From contig NZ_AULD01000005.1 in NCBI RefSeq assembly GCF_000425105.1, positions 496,001 to 560,000 of the forward strand: DNA of 64,000 nt, written 5' to 3'. The position numbers and the translations under genes are program-made. How positions within the stretch are numbered: the first letter of the stretch is position 1; every line of letters begins with the position of its first letter. The notes under the pieces were generated by a model, which saw only the letters and a list, made by a program, of their open reading frames with translations, ran no database searches and was not told the DNA's origin. This stretch comes from Agrococcus lahaulensis DSM 17612 (GTDB taxonomy: Bacteria; Actinomycetota; Actinomycetes; Actinomycetales; Microbacteriaceae). Shown here one piece after another: positions 20,014 to 27,488 of this stretch.

Positions 20014-20664
20014 GTGACGGAGCCCACTCCCCCGGCGCTCGAGCCGGAGCCGCCGGCCGCGGCCGCGCTCTTCGGCGACCGGTTGGAGCTCGCTCGCTCC
20101 TACGTGTCGTCGCTCGCGGCGCGAGGCGAGGAGCTGGGCCTCATCGGACCTCGCGAGCTTCCGCAGCTATGGACTCGACACATCCTCAATTCTGCGCTCG
20201 TCGCTCCCCTGCTCCGTGGCCGGGTCGGCGACGTGGGCTCGGGTGCTGGACTCCCCGGGCTCGTGCTGGCGATCGGACGTCCTGATGTCGAGATGACCCT
20301 CATCGAGCCGATGGAGCGGCGCACGGACTGGCTGCGCTCCGAGGTCGAGCGCATGCGCCTCGACAACGTGCACGTCCTGCGGGCGCGAGCCGAGGACCTC
20401 GCCGGCAGCGGTGAGCTTCATCCGCTCGACCAGGTGACCGCTCGCGCCGTCTCCGCCCTTCGGACCCTCATCCCGCTCACCGCCCCGCTCGTGCGCAGCG
20501 GCGGCGAGCTGCTGCTGCTGAAGGGCGCGCGCGTTGCCGACGAGCTCGCGGCCGCGCAGAAGGTGGTCCGCAAGCATCGGCTGCGGGATGTCGAGGTGCT
20601 CGAGCTCGGTGCAGCGGAGGGCCTCGAGACGACGCGCGTGCTCCGCGCCGTCGTCGATCCCTGA
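20014..20664 (+). CDS. rsmG: 16S rRNA (guanine-527-N7)-methyltransferase
   Basis: A 216-residue RsmG (GidB). The SAM-binding motif is VGDVGSGAGLPGLVLAI and the family signature WTRHILNSALVAPLL is at about residues 53-67. It methylates G527 of 16S rRNA. The start is GTG 20014, just after jag. It ends the rpmH-rnpA-yidD-yidC-jag-rsmG run and is followed by a small hairpin (20681-20697) and the parS region. Confidence 0.96.
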   Translation: MTEPTPPALEPEPPAAAALFGDRLELARSYVSSLAARGEELGLIGPRELPQLWTRHILNSALVAPLLRGRVGDVGSGAGLPGLVLAIGRPDVEMTLIEPMERRTDWLRSEVERMRLDNVHVLRARAEDLAGSGELHPLDQVTARAVSALRTLIPLTAPLVRSGGELLLLKGARVADELAAAQKVVRKHRLRDVEVLELGAAEGLETTRVLRAVVDP

Positions 20665-20680
20665 GCTGAGCACCGCCACT

Positions 20681-20697
20681 GTGCCTCGCTGAGGCAC
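20681..20697 (+). terminator. Hairpin after rsmG
   Basis: GTGCCTC-GCT-GAGGCAC, a perfect 7-bp stem 17 bases past the rsmG stop. Confidence 0.55.
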
Positions 20698-20904
20698 AAG
20701 GGCAACCAGGTGCGTCGCGTTGGCGTACGACGCCGGACTCACCCGATGGGCTGTCAGCCCAAAAGGTGTCGGCCGGGCTATGGCGTTCCGAATGCTGGCT
20801 CACTTCTGGAACTTCGTCGTGTCCCGCCACCGGTATCCAGCTCGATCTGCTCTCGAAGCGGTGGCCGTCGCGCCGCTGACGTGATGGCGCCTCGCTCCGC
20901 GCTG

Positions 20905-20920
20905 CGTTTCACGTGGAACA
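20905..20920. promoter_or_regulatory. parS site 1
   Basis: CGTTTCACGTGGAACA matches the parS consensus TGTTTCACGTGAAACA at 14 of 16 positions. Confidence 0.8.
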
Positions 20921-21100
20921 TCGGACACTTTCGCGCGACATGCAGTGTTGGTCTGGCGCGTCGACTCGCGGCCGCAGTGCACCGTCGGGCGTCGGGCCTC
21001 GGTGCCAGCGCATCCAGAGCGGCGCGCACACCCGACGAAGCCGTTCGACGACCGGCTCGACCACGGTGGAGGCCGAGCGTGTGCGCCCTCACGGCGAGGG

Positions 21101-21116
21101 TGTTCCACGTGGAACG
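21101..21116. promoter_or_regulatory. parS site 2
   Basis: TGTTCCACGTGGAACG, 13 of 16 to consensus and almost perfectly palindromic. Confidence 0.8.
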
Positions 21117-21256
21117 GTCGGACTACTCGCTGCTGGATCAGCGCGCCACTTCGGAATCCGTGGTCTGGGCCGCGTCAGCACCTCGATCGGTAGCCGCCGA
21201 GCACACTCGCTCGCCTGGTCTGCGCGCTAGGAAGCAGTGGATCGGGGTTCGCTCGT

Positions 21257-21272
21257 CGTTTCACGTGAAACG
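21257..21272. promoter_or_regulatory. parS site 3
   Basis: CGTTTCACGTGAAACG, a perfect palindrome, 14 of 16 to consensus. Confidence 0.9.
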
Positions 21273-21356
21273 CGGGGTCGCGAACTTTCCAGCGAGGAGC
21301 CGGTAGCCGGTCACACACTGATGTGTGGTGCAGCGCCGAGCGGTACCGCAGGCGGA

Positions 21357-21372
21357 TGTTTCACGTGCAACG
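21357..21372. promoter_or_regulatory. parS site 4
   Basis: TGTTTCACGTGCAACG, 14 of 16 to consensus. Confidence 0.8.
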
Positions 21373-21463
21373 AGCCACGGACCCTCGTCAGGCCCTGACC
21401 AAACACGCGGGCGCTCTTGTCTGCAGCGGCCAGGCAACGCGTCGGCCCGCTGGCATCGCCTCG

Positions 21464-21479
21464 TGTTTCACGTGAAACG
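21464..21479. promoter_or_regulatory. parS site 5
   Basis: TGTTTCACGTGAAACG, 15 of 16 to consensus. Confidence 0.92.
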
Positions 21480-21661
21480 CGTGGCACATCATCACCCGCT
21501 GTCGGCATGACCTGACGGTTGACCTGCCTGGGCGGTGCTGTTCGTTCGATCGCCCGCATGACGCCCGCGAACCCCCACTCCTCGGCGGAAGGAAGGCACG
21601 AGTCGAGCGCGTAGCGCCAACGCGCCAGAGCAGGACGGCGACGCGCGGCGGAGGGCACGGC

Positions 21662-21680
21662 TGTGGACAAGTGTGGAGAA
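21662..21680 (-). promoter_or_regulatory. DnaA-box pair 1 upstream of parA
   Basis: TGTGGACAA (perfect box on the minus strand, 21662-21670) is followed by TGTGGAGAA at 21672-21680, ten bases on, about one helical turn. Confidence 0.6.
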
Positions 21681-21825
21681 CGCGATGTGAGCGTTGTTCG
21701 TCTTCACTGCACGTCGCCGAGCTACGGCAGCAGATTCCGCGCTATCACAGGGATCTCGAGCCGCCGATGTCGGCGTCGAGCGCTCGACACGGCCCCTCGG
21801 CGAGCGGCTCGACAGTCGAAGGTGC

Positions 21826-21844
21826 TGTGGAGAACTGTGGACAA
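21826..21844 (-). promoter_or_regulatory. DnaA-box pair 2 upstream of parA
   Basis: TGTGGAGAA (21826-21834) and TGTGGACAA (21836-21844), again spaced ten bases, with the weak and perfect boxes in the reverse order from pair 1. Confidence 0.6.
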
Positions 21845-21953
21845 CAGCGCTCGCAACTTTGCTTCACTCGAATGTGTCCTGACTTTGCGATCGGGCACGA
21901 TCGGGGCCAGACTGGAGGCTTGCACCACTGCGCGCGGACCCCGCAAGCCGTGA

Positions 21954-21969
21954 TGTTCCACGTGAAACA
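21954..21969. promoter_or_regulatory. parS site 6, next to the parA start
   Basis: TGTTCCACGTGAAACA, 15 of 16 to consensus, ending 18 bases before the parA start, so ParB binding could repress parAB. Confidence 0.9.
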
Positions 21970-21987
21970 TCGACAGGAAAGGCACGC

Positions 21988-22872
21988 GTGACCACGGGAA
22001 AGTTCGACACGACGCCGATCGCTCGCGAGCTGGCGGCGATGGCCCGCAGGCGTCAAGCACTCTCCTCGGTCGAGCTGCCCCTCCCGGCACGCACCCGGAT
22101 CTTCACGGTCGTGAACCAGAAGGGCGGCGTCGGCAAGACCACGTCGGCGGTGAACCTGGCCGCCGCACTCGCCGTCGCCGGAGCGCGCGTGCTCGTGATC
22201 GACCTCGATCCGCAGGGGAACGCATCCACCGCCCTGGGCATCGATCACCACGCTGACGTGACCAGCACGTACGACGTGCTCATCGATGGCGAGCCGCTCG
22301 AGTCGGCGGTGTCGACGAGCCCGCAGAGCGACAGGCTGCATGTCGTGCCCTCGACGATCCACCTCGCCGGCGCCGATCTCGAGCTCGCGGGCATGGAGCG
22401 ACGCGAGCATCGGCTGCGTGAGGCGCTCGATGCCTACTTGCGTGCCGCCTCGCAGCCCCCGCACTACGTGTTCATCGACTGCCCGCCGTCGCTCGGGCTG
22501 CTCACGATCAACGCCTTCACTGCCGCGACCGAGGTGCTGCTGCCCATCCAGTGCGAGTACTACGCGCTCGAGGGCGTCTCGCAGCTGCTGGACACGATCG
22601 GCCGCATCCAGGCGCACCTGAACCCCAAGCTCGAGCTGTCGACCGTGCTCCTCACGATGTTCGACGGGCGGACGCTGCTGTCTCGACAGGTCGTCGACGA
22701 GGTCCGCTCGCACTTCCAGGAGCAGACGCTCGACGCAGTCATCCCGCGCTCGGTGCGCGTCTCGGAGGCGCCCGGCTACGGCCAGACCGTCATCGCCTAT
22801 GACCCCAACTCGCCCGGCGCGCTGTCGTATCGCGAGGCCGCGGCGGAGATCGCACGCAGAGGAGCGGCATGA
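21988..22872 (+). CDS. parA: ParA/Soj chromosome partitioning ATPase
   Basis: A 294-residue ParA. The deviant Walker A motif KGGVGKTT is at residues 45-52, the switch region DLDPQGNAST follows, and IDCPPSLG is the Walker B region. About 40 residues precede the core, as in other actinobacterial ParA. It binds DNA nonspecifically as an ATP dimer and moves ParB-parS complexes. The start is GTG 21988 with an AGGAAAGG ribosome site. A parS site lies 18 bases upstream. The stop overlaps the parB ATG by four bases. Confidence 0.96.
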   Translation: MTTGKFDTTPIARELAAMARRRQALSSVELPLPARTRIFTVVNQKGGVGKTTSAVNLAAALAVAGARVLVIDLDPQGNASTALGIDHHADVTSTYDVLIDGEPLESAVSTSPQSDRLHVVPSTIHLAGADLELAGMERREHRLREALDAYLRAASQPPHYVFIDCPPSLGLLTINAFTAATEVLLPIQCEYYALEGVSQLLDTIGRIQAHLNPKLELSTVLLTMFDGRTLLSRQVVDEVRSHFQEQTLDAVIPRSVRVSEAPGYGQTVIAYDPNSPGALSYREAAAEIARRGAA

Positions 22873-23912
22873 GCAAGAAGGCAGGACTCGGGCGCGGCAT
22901 CGGCGCGCTCATCCCCACCGGTCCCGCGCCCGCAGAGCGGTCGAGCGAGGAGGAGCCCGGCGCGCCGTCGAGCCGCCCGGCGCCCGCACCGCGCCGCACC
23001 CGGCGCCCCGCGAAGCCGGGGAGCCGGCCGGTCGACGTGTTCTTCTCGGGCGAGGAGGAGGACGACGCCGAGCTCCGGCAGATCCCCGGCGCGAGCCTCG
23101 CCGCCATCGCGCCCACGGACATCCGCCCGAACGCGAACCAGCCGCGCACCGTCTTCGACGAGGACGACCTCGCTGAGCTCGAGCACTCCATCCGCGAGTT
23201 CGGCGTGCTGCAGCCGATCGTGGTCCGTCCTGTCGTTCCGGGCGAGGACGGCACCCACTTCGAGCTCATCATGGGGGAGCGGCGCTGGCGAGCGAGCCAG
23301 CGCGCCGGCCTCGAGACCATCCCCGCGGTCGTCAAGGACACGCCCGACGACGCGATGCTCCGCGACGCGCTGCTCGAGAACCTGCACCGCGCGCAGCTCA
23401 ATCCGCTCGAAGAGGCGTCGGCCTACCAGCAGCTGATGGAGGACTTCGCCATCACGCAGGAGGAGCTCTCGAAGCGCATCGGCCGCAGCCGGCCGCAGAT
23501 CTCCAACACGATCCGCCTGCTGAAGCTCCCGCCGTCGATCCAGAGCCGCGTCGCGAGCGGCGTCCTCTCCGCCGGCCACGCGCGGGCGATCCTCTCGCTG
23601 CCGACGCCGGAGGCCATGGATCAGCTCGCCGCGAAGATCGTGAATGAGGATCTCTCAGTTCGCGCGGCCGAAGCGGCGGCCGGTCTCGTCCAGACGCGCA
23701 GCCCGCGACGCACGCCCACGAAGGGCGCCGTGCAGCACGGCCTCGACGAGATCGCCGGTCGCCTCGAGGACCGTCTCGACACTCGCGTGCGCATCGCGCT
23801 CGGCAGGTCGAAGGGCCAGCTGACGATCGACTTCGCGACCGTCGCCGACCTCAATCGCATCCTCGCGGAGCTGGGGGAGCAGGGCTTCGACGGCGCCGCA
23901 CCGACTGCCTGA
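22869..23912 (+). CDS. parB: ParB/Spo0J centromere-binding CTPase
   Basis: A 347-residue ParB. A Pro/Arg-rich linker (about 20-60) leads to the N-terminal CTPase domain with IRPNANQPRTVF and the GERRWRASQRAGL motif. Next come the helix-turn-helix region (SKRIGRSRPQISNTIRLLKL) that reads parS and a C-terminal dimerisation domain ending DFATVADLNRILAEL. It spreads from parS and organises the origin region with SMC. It is coupled to parA and ends at a bidirectional hairpin. The targets are presumably the six sites upstream. Confidence 0.96.
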   Translation: MSKKAGLGRGIGALIPTGPAPAERSSEEEPGAPSSRPAPAPRRTRRPAKPGSRPVDVFFSGEEEDDAELRQIPGASLAAIAPTDIRPNANQPRTVFDEDDLAELEHSIREFGVLQPIVVRPVVPGEDGTHFELIMGERRWRASQRAGLETIPAVVKDTPDDAMLRDALLENLHRAQLNPLEEASAYQQLMEDFAITQEELSKRIGRSRPQISNTIRLLKLPPSIQSRVASGVLSAGHARAILSLPTPEAMDQLAAKIVNEDLSVRAAEAAAGLVQTRSPRRTPTKGAVQHGLDEIAGRLEDRLDTRVRIALGRSKGQLTIDFATVADLNRILAELGEQGFDGAAPTA

Positions 23913-23920
23913 CGGCAGAG

Positions 23921-23961
23921 ACGACGAAAGCCCGTGGAACGCATCCACGGGCCTTCGTCGT
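23921..23961. terminator. Bidirectional terminator between parB and trxA
   Basis: A 17-base arm (ACGACGAAAGCCCGTGG) and its near-exact complement form a long stem with one mismatch between the convergent parB and trxA ends. Confidence 0.85.
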
Positions 23962-23968
23962 CAGTCGA

Positions 23969-24280
23969 TCAGAGGAACGCCGCGAGCTCCTGCTCGATCG
24001 CCGGCTTCGGCCGGGCGCCGATGAGCTCCTTGACGACCTCGCCGCCCTGGAACAGCTTCATCGCCGGGATCGACGTGATGTTGTAGCGCATGGCCAGGTC
24101 GGGCTCCTGGTCGACGTTCACCTTGACGACGTCGAGCTTGTCGGTCTCGCCGTCGATCTGCTCCAGGATGGGGCTGACCGCGCGGCACGGACCGCACCAC
24201 GCGGCCCAGAAGTCGACGAGCACGGGCTTGTCGGCGTTGAGCACGTCCTGCTCGAACGATGCGGTGGTGACTTCCTTCAC
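23969..24280 (-). CDS. trxA: Thioredoxin
   Basis: A 103-residue thioredoxin with the active site WCGPC at residues 28-32 and the cis-Pro loop TSIPAMKLF. It reduces protein disulfides in the cytoplasm using electrons from TrxB. Its ATG overlaps the trxB stop (ATGA), so the two are an operon. It ends at the terminator shared with parB. Confidence 0.97.
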   Translation of the reverse strand: MKEVTTASFEQDVLNADKPVLVDFWAAWCGPCRAVSPILEQIDGETDKLDVVKVNVDQEPDLAMRYNITSIPAMKLFQGGEVVKELIGARPKPAIEQELAAFL

Positions 24281-25251
24281 AGTGCGGCCTCCTCAGGGCT
24301 CGTGGCGAATGCCGGCACGGCGTGCGCGGCCAGGTAGTGCTGCGCGTCGAGCGCGGCGACGGTGCCGGACGCGGCGGCCGTGACGGCCTGACGGTACGTG
24401 GGGTCGGTGACGTCGCCCGCGGCGAAGACGCCGGGCACCGACGTGCGCGACGAGCGGCCCTCGACGGCGATCGTGCCCTCGTCGGTGAGCTCGAGCTTGC
24501 CGTGCACGAGGTGCGTGCGGGGATCCGAGCCGATCGCGACGAAGACGCCGTCGATGGGCATGCTCCGCGACTCGCCCGAGACGGTGTCGCGCAGCGTCAC
24601 GCCGCTCACCTGCTCGGTGCCGTTCACCTCGGTGCCGGTGATCGCCTCGACCGTGGCGTTCGTCAGGAACTCGATCTTCTCGTCAGCGCGGGCGCGGTCG
24701 AGCATCACCTGGCTCGCGCGGAAGCGCTCGGAGCGGTGCACGATCGTGACCTTGTCGGCGAACTTCGTGAGGAACGTCGCCTCCTCCATCGCCGAGTCGC
24801 CGCCGCCGACGACGATGAGCTGCTTCTGCTTGAAGAAGAAGCCGTCGCACGTCGCGCACCACGAGACGCCGTGGCCCGAGAGCCGCTCCTCGCCCGGGAT
24901 GCCGAGCTTGCGGTAGGCGGAGCCGGTCGCGTAGATGACGGTGCGCGCCTCGAGCACCTCGTCGCCGACGTGCACGCGCTTGACCTCGCGGTCGAGCTCG
25001 AGCTCCGTCGCGTCCTGCATCCGCACGTCGGCGCCGAAGCGCTCGGCCTGCTGCTGCATCGCGAACATGAGCTCGGGGCCCTGCACGCCGTTCGGGAAGC
25101 CGGGGAAGTTCTCGACCTCGGTCGTCGTCATGAGGTCACCGCCCAGCTCGACGCTCGACGCGAGCACGATCGGCTGCAGGTTGGCTCGCGCCGCGTAGAT
25201 CGCGGCGGTGAAGCCTGCCGGGCCGGAGCCGATGATGATGACGTCGTGCAC
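24277..25251 (-). CDS. trxB: Thioredoxin-disulfide reductase
   Basis: A 324-residue flavoenzyme. The FAD motif GSGPAGF is at residues 8-14, the redox-active CATC at 132-135, the NADPH motif GGGDSAMEE follows, and VPGVFAAGDVTDP is near the end. The start is GTG 25251, which has AGGAGA seven bases upstream and places the FAD motif where it belongs; the longer TTG start adds 13 residues without family support. It reduces TrxA with NADPH. Confidence 0.96.
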   Translation of the reverse strand: MHDVIIIGSGPAGFTAAIYAARANLQPIVLASSVELGGDLMTTTEVENFPGFPNGVQGPELMFAMQQQAERFGADVRMQDATELELDREVKRVHVGDEVLEARTVIYATGSAYRKLGIPGEERLSGHGVSWCATCDGFFFKQKQLIVVGGGDSAMEEATFLTKFADKVTIVHRSERFRASQVMLDRARADEKIEFLTNATVEAITGTEVNGTEQVSGVTLRDTVSGESRSMPIDGVFVAIGSDPRTHLVHGKLELTDEGTIAVEGRSSRTSVPGVFAAGDVTDPTYRQAVTAAASGTVAALDAQHYLAAHAVPAFATSPEEAAL

Positions 25252-25296
25252 TGCGTCTCCTGGGATCGATGGGGGATGCGTGAGGAACAACCGATT

Positions 25297-25689
25297 CTAG
25301 GCGGCGGGCATTCCCGGGCGGTCTGGCTCGCCCACGACCGTCAGCAGGTCGCCCGTCGCGGCGTCGACGACGATGAGGCCCGCGGCCGGCCACTCGGGCG
25401 TGCGTCGCACGACGGGGCTCGCGACGCGCGCGCGCGAGCGGCGGTCCCACGAGTCGACGAGCCGACCGGAGTCGGCGTCGATGATGAGCACGGCCGGATG
25501 CGCGTGCGCGAGCGACGAGGACGCATCCGACGACCACCATCCCTCGACCGCGAGCGGCGCCGTCGGCGGCTCGAGCTCGTGCCGCTGCGGCTTCCGCTCG
25601 CGAGCGAGCGATGCCCCGACGATCGCGCCGCCGGCGGCGAGCGCGCCGGCGATGATCGGCGCGGCCAGGCGGATGAGCGATCGAGCCAT
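25297..25689 (-). CDS. Hypothetical membrane-anchored protein
   Basis: A 130-residue protein with one N-terminal hydrophobic segment (LIRLAAPIIAGALAAGGAIV), probably a signal anchor. The outside part has repeated-looking pieces, VLIIDADSGRLVDSW and GLIVVDAATGDLLTVVG, which resemble beta strands. ATG 25689 has a GGAAGGGG ribosome site. I do not recognise a family. It lies between murJ and trxB on the same strand, so an envelope role is possible but unproven. Confidence 0.65.
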   Translation of the reverse strand: MARSLIRLAAPIIAGALAAGGAIVGASLARERKPQRHELEPPTAPLAVEGWWSSDASSSLAHAHPAVLIIDADSGRLVDSWDRRSRARVASPVVRRTPEWPAAGLIVVDAATGDLLTVVGEPDRPGMPAA

Positions 25690-25838
25690 GGCGTCCCCTT
25701 CCGCGCGGTGCGCGCGCACCGGCGCTCGAGCCGATGCTAGACGGCCCGCATCTGCGTGCGCCCTGCATCGGCCGACGCCGGGCGGGCTGCACGGGGCGGG
25801 CTGCACCGCGCCAGCGGCCGCCGGGCGCGGGCGACCGG

Positions 25839-27488
25839 TCAGGCCTCGGCTGCGTCGGACTGGCCGCGGCCGCGGCGGAACCGGGCGAGCACGAGGTCGA
25901 CCGTCATGCGGAAGTCGGGGTTGCGCGTGAGGTAGAGCAGCCCGAAGTAGACGGCGCCCATGACGGCGCCGGCGATGATGCACGTGATCGCCGCGCTCGC
26001 GACCGTCGCCGTGCCGAAGCCGTCGCCCCGGTAGCCGCCGAGCGCGAACGTCACCGCGACGCCCGCCGCCGCCGCGACGAGCGAGTACGCGAGGTACTGC
26101 ACGTGCCGCAGGCCGATGAGCTTGAAGCCGAACTGCCCGATGCGGCGCCGCACGAGCACGAGCCACACCGCGCACGAGATGAGGTTCGCGATCGAGACCG
26201 AGAGGGCCGTGCCCGCGATGACCCACTCCGCCGGCAGCGTGGAGGCCCACCACAGCAGCGCGAACGTGATGAACATGCCGACGCACGAGTAGAGGAACGC
26301 GGTCCGGGTGTCGCCGAGCGCGAAGAACACGCGCTGCAGCACGAACTCCGCGCTGAAGGCGACGAGGCAGACGAGGAACGCCCAGATGGTGAACGCCATC
26401 GCGAGCGTGGGATCGAAGCCGCCCTCGAGCATCCGCGAGAACGGCACGGCGATCACCGCGAGCACGAACGCGGAGATGGTGGTGAGCATGCCGACCGAGC
26501 GCAGCGCGCTCGAGACGTCCTGGCGGATGCCCGAGAGGTCGTCGCGCGCGGCGTGGTGCGACATGCGGGTGAAGAAGGCGATCGCGATCGAGACGGCGAT
26601 GATCGAGTGCGGGAGCGAGAAGACGTACCAGGAGTTCTGCATCGTCGCGATGTTCGCGCCCTCGCCCAGCGAGGCGACGCGCGACTGCACGATGCCCTTG
26701 ACCTGGCCGATGATGACGATGCCGAAGAGCCAGAGCGCCGCCTTGCCGGTCGCGCCGAGGCCGACGCCGCGCCAGCCGAAGTCGAGCCGGAACCTCAGGC
26801 CCGTCTTGCGGAAGAAGAGCACGAGCACGAGCGCCTGCACCGCGACGCCGCCGGTGGTCACGAGGCCGAGCAGGGTGATGCGGTCGGCGTCCCAGACGTC
26901 GACGAACTTGTTCACCCTGTCGGTGCCGAACAGCAGGATGAAGGCGCCGAGGCCCGCGATCGACACGATGTTGTTGACGACCGGCGCCCACGTGTACGGG
27001 CCGAACTGGCTGCGGGCGTTGTAGATCTCGCCGAGCAGCGTGTAGATCGCGTAGAAGAGGATCTGCGGCATGCACCAGTAGGCGAGCGCGACCGCGAGCG
27101 CCATCTGCTCGTCGGAGAAGCCGCGACCGTCGTCGCCCGCGGAGATGGCGTAGATGTCGACGAGCAGGGGAGCGGCGATCGTCGCCACGATCGTGAGCAC
27201 GAGGAAGACGGTGCCGCCGAGCGTGAGGATCTTCGAGACGTACGACTCGCCGTTGTCTGCGCCCTTCGACGCCTTGACGATCTGCGGCACGAGCACAGCG
27301 CTCATGACGCCGCCGGCGACGAGGGCGTAGACGTTGTTCGGCAGCTGGTTCGCCATGCCGAACGCCTCGGCCGCCTTCGACGTCGACTGCCCGATCGCGA
27401 CGGCGAGGAGCACCATCTTCACGAAGCCCAGCACCCGCGAGACCATCGTGCCCGCTGCGATGATCGCGCTGGCCTTGCCTGTGCTCAC
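25839..27488 (-). CDS. murJ: Lipid II flippase MurJ (MviN family)
   Basis: A 549-residue polytopic protein with about fourteen helices. The N-terminus ASAIIAAGTMVSRVLGFVK is characteristic of MurJ, as are the LPNNVYALVAGGVMSAVLVP region and QRVFFALGDTRTAFLYS. It moves lipid II across the membrane for peptidoglycan synthesis. In actinobacteria it often has a C-terminal pseudokinase domain; here it stops soon after the last helix. Its start overlaps the stop of the DUF6049 gene by four bases, the conserved partner order in this phylum. Confidence 0.94.
   Translation of the reverse strand: MSTGKASAIIAAGTMVSRVLGFVKMVLLAVAIGQSTSKAAEAFGMANQLPNNVYALVAGGVMSAVLVPQIVKASKGADNGESYVSKILTLGGTVFLVLTIVATIAAPLLVDIYAISAGDDGRGFSDEQMALAVALAYWCMPQILFYAIYTLLGEIYNARSQFGPYTWAPVVNNIVSIAGLGAFILLFGTDRVNKFVDVWDADRITLLGLVTTGGVAVQALVLVLFFRKTGLRFRLDFGWRGVGLGATGKAALWLFGIVIIGQVKGIVQSRVASLGEGANIATMQNSWYVFSLPHSIIAVSIAIAFFTRMSHHAARDDLSGIRQDVSSALRSVGMLTTISAFVLAVIAVPFSRMLEGGFDPTLAMAFTIWAFLVCLVAFSAEFVLQRVFFALGDTRTAFLYSCVGMFITFALLWWASTLPAEWVIAGTALSVSIANLISCAVWLVLVRRRIGQFGFKLIGLRHVQYLAYSLVAAAAGVAVTFALGGYRGDGFGTATVASAAITCIIAGAVMGAVYFGLLYLTRNPDFRMTVDLVLARFRRGRGQSDAAEA

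Larger units (their letters stand above)
20665..21987. other. Gene-free centromere-like region upstream of parAB
   Basis: This 1.32-kb stretch has no credible gene in any frame. Short open frames here have no ribosome site or recognisable composition. It contains six parS-like 16-mers (20905 to 21969) and two pairs of DnaA-box-like sequences (21662-21680 and 21826-21844). Its A+T content looks higher than that of the flanking genes. It likely nucleates the ParB-DNA complex beside the origin. Confidence 0.85.

Noticed and set aside
20710..21953. Several open frames of 60-200 codons in the parS region
   Set aside because: They overlap each other on both strands, contain the parS palindromes and show no gene-like composition.
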